Shown piece by piece: positions 1-7,210 of a DNA stretch of 8,517 nt (positions within the stretch are counted from its first letter, which is position 1; each line of letters starts with the position of its first letter). Under the pieces are notes generated by a model, which worked only from the letters and a program-made list of their open reading frames with translations, made no database searches and was not told the DNA's origin. Source of the DNA: Aquificaceae bacterium (GTDB lineage Bacteria > Aquificota > Aquificia > Aquificales > Aquificaceae). The position numbers and the translations under genes are program-made. The stretch covers positions 1 through 8,517 of the forward strand of contig WFYH01000122.1 in assembly GCA_015490215.1 (NCBI GenBank). Direction: 5' to 3'.

Positions 1-177
1 CTTCCATGGAGGTTGAGGGATCACGCTTGGTTTATAGGCTTTGCCCCTTACAGGGATCCCGTCTTCATCATAGGTGTCTTGGTAGAACACGGGGAGTCTG
101 GAGGTAAGGTAGCCGCCCCCATAGCGAGGAAGATAATGGAGAGGCTCTACATAGAGGGTTTAAACAAGGAGCTGTAA
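1..177 (+). CDS. mrdA: Penicillin-binding protein 2 (peptidoglycan transpeptidase), C-terminal fragment
   Basis: Frame 1 is open from the window edge to TAA at 175-177 and gives 58 residues, so only the extreme C-terminus is visible. The segment DHAWFIGFAPYRDPV, followed by a strand with VLVEHG and then GGKVAAPIARKIM, is the usual end of the transpeptidase domain of class B PBPs just after the KTG box, which lies outside the window. The DHAWFIGFAP form fits PBP2 (MrdA, cell elongation) better than PBP3/FtsI. PBP2 is an inner-membrane enzyme with a periplasmic domain that cross-links lateral-wall peptidoglycan. It is followed by hsp20, not rodA, after 134 bases, and hsp20 has its own promoter, so the two are probably separate units. 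Active-site motifs cannot be checked here. PBP family assignment is firm; the PBP2 subtype is likely. Confidence 0.8.
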   Translation, partial: LPWRLRDHAWFIGFAPYRDPVFIIGVLVEHGESGGKVAAPIARKIMERLYIEGLNKEL

Positions 178-247
178 GAAGGAAAAACTCTTCAAGTCGT
201 TGGCTCCTTGGTGGAGCAGGGATTTTACAGCAGGTTTCGGTTTGGGG

Positions 248-276
248 TTGACAACTTTATAATAACAGACTAAAAT
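248..276 (+). promoter_or_regulatory. Sigma-70 type promoter of hsp20
   Basis: TTGACA at 248-253 and TAAAAT at 271-276 are separated by exactly 17 bases, a near-consensus housekeeping promoter. Transcription would start around 283, leaving a leader of roughly 28 bases. A perfect TATAAT at 258-263 lies between the two boxes but has no -35 element at the right distance. No CIRCE element (the HrcA operator) is visible nearby. Confidence 0.75.
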
Positions 277-297
277 TATATTAGAAAACTAATGTAA

Positions 298-305
298 AGG
301 AGGTG
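298..305 (+). promoter_or_regulatory. Shine-Dalgarno site of hsp20 that decides its start
   Basis: AGGAGGTG lies 6 bases ahead of ATG 312. An in-frame GTG at 303-305 is part of this SD itself, so it cannot be the start codon. The leader contains no CCUCC or UUUU stretch that could pair with the SD, so no RNA thermometer is evident. Confidence 0.8.
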
Positions 306-311
306 GAAGAG

Positions 312-2163
<1,852 letters not shown>

Positions 2164-2167
<4 letters not shown>

Positions 2168-2463
2168 ATCCTGACTACCACGCAGGTGAGGGCTTCCCTG
2201 ACTCCCTCAAGGGAGTGGATCTTGTTGATAACGAGCCTTCCCAGTTCGTCTTGGTTGGGAACCTCCACAAAGACTATTATGTCGTAGGGACCTGTGACAA
2301 CGTCCGCAGTCTTTACCCCTTCAAAGGTGGACAGGGCAAGCATTATCGAGGGGATCTCTCTGGGGTCCGCCTTTATGAGGACGTAAGCCCTTATGGCGTG
2401 CTCACCTTCAAGTTCCATCAACTCGGTTATAGACATAGGATAAGCCTTCTCTTCCGTGGACAT
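2164..2463 (-). CDS. Stand-alone Lrp/AsnC ligand-binding (RAM) domain protein
   Basis: A 99-residue protein equal to the C-terminal ligand-binding domain of Lrp/AsnC regulators, without any helix-turn-helix. About 20 N-terminal residues precede the domain. It starts IRAYVLIKADPREIPSIMLAL (about 24-44), the first beta strand and helix. TGPYDIIVFVEV (57-68) is the typical G-x-Y-D central strand, and SLEGVREALTCVVVRI closes the fold. Such domains form dimers or octamers and bind amino acids or similar small molecules, and can act alone or together with full-length Lrp proteins. ATG 2461-2463 is chosen because AGGAGG sits 6 bases upstream. That places 56 bases of overlap with hemA; ATG 2418 would reduce the overlap to 11 bases but lacks an SD. 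Its stop overlaps the next ATG (ATGA). Ligand and target are unknown. Position after hemA suggests a sensor tied to metabolism, which is inference. Confidence 0.85.
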
Positions 2464-3643
2464 CCTCAACCTCCTCTTGGAATATTCTCAATATTATAGA
2501 TGCCGCCTCCGGGTTTCTTTTCATCTCCTTGATCGCTCTGTGAACGATCTTTCTCACGTAGGGACTTTCCTTTTCCCTTTCACGAACCAAAAGCTTGAGC
2601 TTGAGGATCAGGGGTTCAACCTTCAGGCTTTCAAGCCAGAGCATAAACTTTTTAACTTCGTCCCAAAGGATTATTTCCCCCCTTTTAGCTTCCCTGAGCC
2701 TGTCTTTGAGGTTGTTTTCAACTACCTCCTTGAGGTCATCTATATCGTATAAAAAGACCTCGTCAATACTGCCCACTTCAGGGTCTATGTTACGGGGGAC
2801 GGAGATGTCTATAAAGAACATAGGATCGTAGTTTCTCTTTTTCATTGCCCTTTTGACCATCTCCTTGGTTATCACATAGCCCGGTGCCCCTGTGGAGACT
2901 ATAACTATGTCCAAAGTGGGTAGGTAACTCTCCATCTCTTCAAAGCGGAGGGCGTTTCCGCCGAGCCTCTGGGAAAGCCTGAGTGCCCTCTCGTAGGTCC
3001 TGTTGGTTATAAACAGTCTACAACCATGCCTACGAAGGTAGTTGACCGCAAGCTCTCCCATCTCACCTGCGCCCACAAGGAGAACCTTTGCATCTCTCAG
3101 ATCACCGAAGATCTTCTTGGCAAGCTCAACGGCGGCGTAGCTGACGGATACAGCGTTTCTGCTTATACCCGTTTCCACCCTTACCCTCTTGGAAGCCTTC
3201 AGAGCCTTTTCAAAGAGTCTGTTCAAAATCTTTCCGACCGTTCCCGCCTTGCGTGCTACCTGAAAGGACTCTTTGAACTGGGCAACTATCTGGGGCTCTC
3301 CCACGACCATGGAGTCAAGACTTGAAGCCACCTTAAAAACGTGAAATACCGCCTCCTCACCCTTTTTTATGAAGGTGTATTTACCCGCCTTAGGAGACCC
3401 CTTCAGTTTAAGAAACTCCTCTTTCAAAAGTTCAACATTTCCCTCGGAGGGGGATACCGTGTAGAGTTCAACCCTGTTGCAGGTGGAAAGGATACAAAGC
3501 TCTTCAACTCCCGACTTTACCTTAAGCTCTCTTAGTAGATCCGGGAGGTCTTCGGTTTTGCAGGCGAGCTTCTCTCGGACTTCAACGGGAGCGGTTTTGA
3601 AGTTGGTGCCCAAAGCGTATATTTCGCTCATAACCTCAGACAT
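2408..3643 (-). CDS. hemA: Glutamyl-tRNA reductase (HemA)
   Basis: NADPH-dependent cytoplasmic enzyme that reduces Glu-tRNA(Glu) to glutamate-1-semialdehyde, the committed step of C5-pathway tetrapyrrole (haem, sirohaem) synthesis. The N-terminal catalytic domain shows NFKTAPVEVREKL (14-26), LSTCNRVELY with nucleophile Cys55, and HVFKVASSLDSMVVGEPQI (101-119), with His101 matching the conserved catalytic-domain histidine. The NADP-binding Rossmann motif is GAGEMG (191-196). IDISVPRNIDP (278-288) precedes the helical dimerisation domain (about 310-390). The length of 411 residues is normal. ATG 3643 overlaps the crp-like stop by 8 bases. ATG 3631 (four codons later) is equally plausible and fits family N-termini slightly better; neither has a well-placed SD, so reinitiation after the upstream gene is likely. 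It lies directly behind the cAMP genes. Function is certain. Confidence 0.96.
   Translation of the reverse strand: MSEVMSEIYALGTNFKTAPVEVREKLACKTEDLPDLLRELKVKSGVEELCILSTCNRVELYTVSPSEGNVELLKEEFLKLKGSPKAGKYTFIKKGEEAVFHVFKVASSLDSMVVGEPQIVAQFKESFQVARKAGTVGKILNRLFEKALKASKRVRVETGISRNAVSVSYAAVELAKKIFGDLRDAKVLLVGAGEMGELAVNYLRRHGCRLFITNRTYERALRLSQRLGGNALRFEEMESYLPTLDIVIVSTGAPGYVITKEMVKRAMKKRNYDPMFFIDISVPRNIDPEVGSIDEVFLYDIDDLKEVVENNLKDRLREAKRGEIILWDEVKKFMLWLESLKVEPLILKLKLLVREREKESPYVRKIVHRAIKEMKRNPEAASIILRIFQEEVEDVHGREGLSYVYNRVDGT
2470..2475 (-). promoter_or_regulatory. Shine-Dalgarno site within hemA for the RAM-domain gene
   Basis: AGGAGG on the minus strand is followed by TTGAGG and then ATG 2463, a spacing of 6. 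It lies inside the hemA coding region, 60 bases before the hemA stop, and rules out TTG 2469, which abuts the SD, as the start. Confidence 0.65.
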
Positions 3644-4343
3644 AGGATATAGTCTTAAGGTAGGATCTCAGCTGGTGGGGGTCAGCCCTCAGCTGAGCCA
3701 CAGTCCTGTTTTCTTCCTCTTCCTGATCCCCTTCTACAATCTCCGATACCAGACGGTAATCCTCAATGACACCAGCTTTGGCGAGGTTGTTTAGGGCGGT
3801 TACCACCTTTTCAAGGTCAAGACCCGTTTCAAGGGCGGCAGTAGAAAGGTCAAAGGAGATAAGACCTTCCTCTTGAAATTCAGGCACCTCCCTTAGCTTT
3901 TCGAGGATGTAGTGACCCATCACTATCATCAACTTAGAATTTATGGCATTTATCAGCCTTCGGTTGAGGTTGTAAATCCTCTTGGTAAGAACCTGTATAA
4001 GGTAAGCGGAAATCTCGGGAAGTTCGCTTACTACCCTGAGAAACTCGTCCCTGTGAAATACTATTACTTTGAGATCCGACACAGCCCTAACTGTAGCGGT
4101 CCTTTCTATGCCCATGAACACCCCCATCTCCCCGATTATTGAACCCGGACCGGCAGTTCCTATCAGAACGTCGTTACCCATGGGATCCTTTTTTGTAATG
4201 TTTACGTAGCCCTTTTCAATTATGAAGATTGAGTCCGACTCTTGCCCCTCTTCAATGACTATGTCGCCGAGCTTGTAGCTTTCTTCCCTCCCTTTGCTCT
4301 TGAGTAGGTTAACAAGATCCTCCGATAGCTTGGCGGTTTCCAT
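3636..4343 (-). CDS. Cyclic-nucleotide-binding Crp/Fnr-type regulator with atypical DNA-binding helix
   Basis: A 235-residue protein. Residues about 10-115 form a cyclic-nucleotide-binding domain. YKLGDIVIEEGQESDSIFII (23-42) is followed by the phosphate-binding cassette GEMGVFMGIERTATVRA (71-87), with Glu72 and Arg81-Thr82 matching CRP Glu72 and Arg82-Ser83, so cAMP binding is expected. A long dimer helix (about 108-138) leads to a winged-helix region in which LSTAALETGLDLEKVVTALNNLAKAGVI (166-193) aligns with the CRP helix-turn-helix. The CRP recognition-helix arginines are replaced (Leu and Thr), and an acidic tail of about 35 residues (201-235) follows. It lacks the Fnr N-terminal cysteines. 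AGGAGG lies 7 bases before ATG 4343. It follows the predicted phosphodiesterase and cyclase, which suggests it is the cAMP receptor. cNMP-domain assignment is firm; DNA binding is uncertain. Confidence 0.88.
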   Translation of the reverse strand: METAKLSEDLVNLLKSKGREESYKLGDIVIEEGQESDSIFIIEKGYVNITKKDPMGNDVLIGTAGPGSIIGEMGVFMGIERTATVRAVSDLKVIVFHRDEFLRVVSELPEISAYLIQVLTKRIYNLNRRLINAINSKLMIVMGHYILEKLREVPEFQEEGLISFDLSTAALETGLDLEKVVTALNNLAKAGVIEDYRLVSEIVEGDQEEEENRTVAQLRADPHQLRSYLKTISYV

Positions 4344-4350
4344 ACCTAAA

Positions 4351-4356
4351 CCTCCT
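4351..4356 (-). promoter_or_regulatory. Shine-Dalgarno site of the crp-like gene, overlapping the upstream stop
   Basis: AGGAGG on the minus strand shares bases with the TAG stop (4355-4357) of the phosphodiesterase-like gene and is 7 bases from ATG 4343. Ribosomes finishing the upstream gene would end on the SD, which favours coupled expression. Confidence 0.7.
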
Positions 4357-5122
4357 ATATTATAATCTCGTCACCCTCTTCCAATATCGTAACCTCGGGT
4401 AACATCTCTTTGATTTCCTTTTTCAGCTCCTCAAGGGAGTTGGGTTTCAAGTGGATAACGTAAATGTCCACATCCTCCCTTTTCAGATAGTTTTTTATCT
4501 CTTCGTGAAGGGTTTTGGGCGTGTGGTGTTTGCTGACCTCCGCAAGGTTGTGCATATAGCTGGGGAAGGAAATTTCCGTTATAACCGCCTTTATCTGGGG
4601 ATCTTCGTTTACCATTTCCCAAACCTTCGGGTTTTTGTAAGTGTCTCCGGTAAAGAGTATGCCCTTGGAGTTTTGCTTTATCACGTAGCCGAAGGTGGGC
4701 ACCGTGTGGTTGCTGGGGAAAGGGGTTATTCTGAAGGAGTCTAACTTAAAGGTTTTCCCTTCCCACAGGGTCACGTAGTTTACCGCATAGTCTCCGGAGT
4801 TTATCAGCTTTATGGAGCTAAACTCGGGCCATATGTTCCAGTTCATTATGTAGTCCTTTACCGCTTTGAGGGTCTTTTGGTGACCGTATATGTGGAGGGG
4901 GTTTTCCCTGAACTTGAAGGTGTAGTCTATCAGGAAGGGTATGTCCACTATGTGGTCAAGGTGGGCGTGGGTAAGGAGTATGTGGTTGACGGAAAGGCAT
5001 CCCTCTCCGAGGGAGCGCATTATGTTACCCGCATCTATAAGCAGGCTGTCCGAAAGCTGAAGGCAGGTGGTCCCGAAATCTTTGTATCTGCCCCCGTAAG
5101 CGCCGAGAACCTTTACCTTCAT
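4355..5122 (-). CDS. Metallo-beta-lactamase-fold hydrolase, probable 3',5'-cyclic-nucleotide phosphodiesterase (class II-like)
   Basis: A 255-residue cytoplasmic protein with no signal peptide. It starts MKVKVLGAYGG and shows the MBL zinc motif THAHLDH (His52, His54, Asp56, His57), further ligands in SNHTVPT (His139) and TGDT (Asp160), and a late His224 in IYVIHLKP. Beyond the generic fold, NIWPEF (about 96-101), ITEISFP (181-187), a HHTP motif (His199-Pro202) and the terminal HLKP are features I associate with bacterial and yeast PDE1-type cyclic-nucleotide phosphodiesterases, which hydrolyse cAMP/cGMP to the 5' nucleotide. The strict class II signature after HLDH is not kept (DIP follows instead of a small-residue turn). 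ATG 5122 overlaps the cyclase stop as TGATG, with AGGG 7 bases upstream; GTG 5125 is a less likely start. Placement between cyclase and cAMP receptor supports a cAMP-degrading role. Alternatives are an RNase Z-like or other MBL hydrolase. Confidence 0.82.
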   Translation of the reverse strand: MKVKVLGAYGGRYKDFGTTCLQLSDSLLIDAGNIMRSLGEGCLSVNHILLTHAHLDHIVDIPFLIDYTFKFRENPLHIYGHQKTLKAVKDYIMNWNIWPEFSSIKLINSGDYAVNYVTLWEGKTFKLDSFRITPFPSNHTVPTFGYVIKQNSKGILFTGDTYKNPKVWEMVNEDPQIKAVITEISFPSYMHNLAEVSKHHTPKTLHEEIKNYLKREDVDIYVIHLKPNSLEELKKEIKEMLPEVTILEEGDEIII

Positions 5123-7197
5123 CACTTTTCCCTCGCCACGTAGACCCCTTCCCAGCGGGCGGGAGGGTTTTTAATAAGTTCTTTGCACCTGTTGGCAAAG
5201 ACAAGGCTGGTTTCATCCCCGAATTCAAGGCTTATCTCCTCAAAGAGTAACTTCGCCTCCTCAAAGTCCCCCTTAAAGTAAATATCAAGGGCTTGTTCAA
5301 AGACTTTGGCGAGCCTTCTATTCCTCTCGGTGTCCTCAAGCAGTTCATAGACCAAGACCGCTCCCTTTCTTCCCTTTACCACCACCCTGTCGATTCTCCT
5401 GAGAAGGAACCCTTCTCTAAGGTGCTCCTTTGTAAATTCACTCAGCAGGATTTCCGTTTTATAGAGCTTGTTGAGACCTTCCAGCCTTGAAGCCAAGTTT
5501 ACGGTGTCCCCTATGGCGGTGTAGTCAAACCTCTGGCGAGAACCCATGTTTCCGACTACCGCCTCCCCCGTGTTTATCCCTACCCCTATTTTAAGCTCAA
5601 CACCGTATTCTTTTTTGAACTTTCCGTTCAGCTCTTTCAGAAGGGAAACCATCTCAAGGGCGGATCTGCAGGCTCTGTCCGCATGGTCCTCAAGGTCTAC
5701 GGGAGCGTTAAAAAGCGCCATTATGGCGTCGCCTATATACTTATCAAGCATTCCGCCGTTTTTTAGGATGGTGTCCGTCATGGGGGTCAGGAACTCGTTC
5801 AGGAGAGCAACGAGCTTTTCGGGGGGAAGTCCCTCGGAGATACCCGTAAACCCCCTTATGTCGGAAAACAAAACGGTAACGGTTCTCTTTTCCCCGCCGA
5901 GCTTGAGAGCTTCCGGATTCCTTGTGATTATCTCAAGGAGCTGAGGGGACACGTAGCTGCTAAAGGCTCTCCTGAGTTCCTTTATGTTCCTCTCAGCTAC
6001 GAAGCTGTTCAACCCCTCGTAGGTTACCACCGAAAGCAGGAAGGCAAGGGAACCGTAAAATAGGCTCAGGTCAAAGGAAAGGAATGAAAAAAGACCGTAG
6101 CTTACAACCGCTAAGAGGATCAAGGAAAAGCCGTAAATGATAACCCTCCTTTTTATATCCCTCAGGGAGATACTAAGAGCTGGAACGAGAGTGCACAGAA
6201 GCAACGTAAGAACATCCGCAAGCCTGTTTGAGTAGATAAAGTGGAAAGCCCTGAAGTTTGAAAAGGTCATTGCGTGCAGGAAAACCCCCGGCAGGACGGG
6301 ATCTATGGGTGTGGGTCTGACGTCGTATATGCCTATCTCCGTTGCCCCCACAAAGACGGCTTTTCCCTTAAAGAAGGACGGATCAACCTCTCCCTCTATG
6401 ACGTCCACCGCAGGGATCACCTTAAGGTCCTCCGGTCTGTAGAAATTTATCCTGTGGAACCTACCCTCGTAGACGGGAATTTTCACGTCCCTGTAGCGAA
6501 GCTCCTCTATACCTTTGGAAGAAAGTTTCATAAAGATGTCCCTTCCCTCGTAGTGTCTGAGCGCCTGAAGGGCAAGGGGAAGATAGACGCCTCCCCTGAA
6601 AAGATATGCCAATACGTATTTGCGATACATGGCATCGTGATCGGGTTCTGCGTTCAGAAAACCCACGCCGAGGGCTACCGAAGTTAAAGGCTTTATGCTT
6701 ACCTCCACATGGGGGACTTCTAAGAGACCTATCTTGTTTCCGAAAAGCTCGTAGCGGAAGAACTCACTCTCTTGGAGCAGAGCAAGGTCCTCTTCGGTTG
6801 GCTCTTGGGTAGCTTCGGGACGAAAGAAAAGCCCGAGGATAACGTTCCCCGCACGGGCTATCGCCTCCGCTAAGATTTTGTCTTCTTCCCCTTGGGGTTC
6901 GGAGAAGACTATATCAAGAGCCACCACCTTGGCTTGGGAGAGGTTATCTATAAGCTTTGCAAGAACCTCCCTGCTCCAAGGCCACCTGCCGAGAATGTTT
7001 ACACTCTTTTCGTCTATGGCAACTACAACCACCTCTTTCACAGGCACAGGCGTAGCTCTTAAGAGGTCCCTGACCGCAAATTTTGTATCCTCAAGGCGGA
7101 GGGCAAGTCTGTCTATGAGGGAGGGTTTGAATATAAAAAGGGAAGTGCTAACGAGGAAGAGCAGGCAGAAAGCCGCAAATCTGTAAGCGGCTCCCAT
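5122..7197 (-). CDS. CHASE2-domain membrane adenylate cyclase (class IIIb)
   Basis: A 691-residue inner-membrane sensor enzyme converting ATP to cAMP. An N-terminal membrane segment (about 7-23) is followed by an extracytoplasmic CHASE2 domain (about 30-320) with VAIDEKSV, LGRWPWSR (69-76), ALDIVFSEP (93-101) and FVGATEIGIYDVRPTP (282-297). Three membrane segments follow (about 326-345, 351-372, 375-394). The cytoplasmic catalytic domain (about 435-620) has FSDIRGF (metal Asp446), LDKYIGDAIMA (purine-selecting Lys486 and metal Asp490) and FDYTAIGDTVNLASRLEG (Thr560, Asn567, Arg571). All catalytic residues are present, so it should be active. Lys486 with Thr560 indicates an adenylate, not guanylate, cyclase of class IIIb. 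Residues 625-676 (FEQALDIYFKGDFEEAKLLFEEI) resemble a single TPR-like helical repeat. ATG 7197 lies 13 bases after the TatD-rSAM stop, with a purine-rich SD. The signal sensed by CHASE2 is unknown. Confidence 0.93.
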   Translation of the reverse strand: MGAAYRFAAFCLLFLVSTSLFIFKPSLIDRLALRLEDTKFAVRDLLRATPVPVKEVVVVAIDEKSVNILGRWPWSREVLAKLIDNLSQAKVVALDIVFSEPQGEEDKILAEAIARAGNVILGLFFRPEATQEPTEEDLALLQESEFFRYELFGNKIGLLEVPHVEVSIKPLTSVALGVGFLNAEPDHDAMYRKYVLAYLFRGGVYLPLALQALRHYEGRDIFMKLSSKGIEELRYRDVKIPVYEGRFHRINFYRPEDLKVIPAVDVIEGEVDPSFFKGKAVFVGATEIGIYDVRPTPIDPVLPGVFLHAMTFSNFRAFHFIYSNRLADVLTLLLCTLVPALSISLRDIKRRVIIYGFSLILLAVVSYGLFSFLSFDLSLFYGSLAFLLSVVTYEGLNSFVAERNIKELRRAFSSYVSPQLLEIITRNPEALKLGGEKRTVTVLFSDIRGFTGISEGLPPEKLVALLNEFLTPMTDTILKNGGMLDKYIGDAIMALFNAPVDLEDHADRACRSALEMVSLLKELNGKFKKEYGVELKIGVGINTGEAVVGNMGSRQRFDYTAIGDTVNLASRLEGLNKLYKTEILLSEFTKEHLREGFLLRRIDRVVVKGRKGAVLVYELLEDTERNRRLAKVFEQALDIYFKGDFEEAKLLFEEISLEFGDETSLVFANRCKELIKNPPARWEGVYVAREK

Positions 7198-7210
7198 CCC
7201 CTTCCGTCCT

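Noticed and set aside
203..217. Hairpin GCTCC-TTGGT-GGAGC after the PBP2 gene as a terminator
   Set aside because: The stem is only 5 bp and is followed by AGGGATTTTAC, without a convincing T run.
303..311. GTG start three codons upstream of hsp20 ATG
   Set aside because: The GTG is part of the AGGAGGTG Shine-Dalgarno site, which is correctly spaced for ATG 312.
178..311. RNA thermometer or CIRCE element controlling hsp20
   Set aside because: No sequence able to pair with the SD (CCUCC or four-U) and no CIRCE-like inverted repeat was found in the gap.
4359..4364. TATAAT on the minus strand before the crp-like gene
   Set aside because: It is produced by the Ile codons ending the phosphodiesterase-like gene, and no -35-like hexamer lies 16-18 bases upstream.
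5546..5944. 132-codon plus-strand ORF
   Set aside because: It is antisense to the highly conserved cyclase catalytic domain; its serine/arginine/proline-rich translation is typical of a shadow frame.
6274..6687. 137-codon plus-strand ORF
   Set aside because: It lies opposite the CHASE2 domain of the cyclase, has no recognisable domain and no SD, and is explained by the minus-strand coding pattern.
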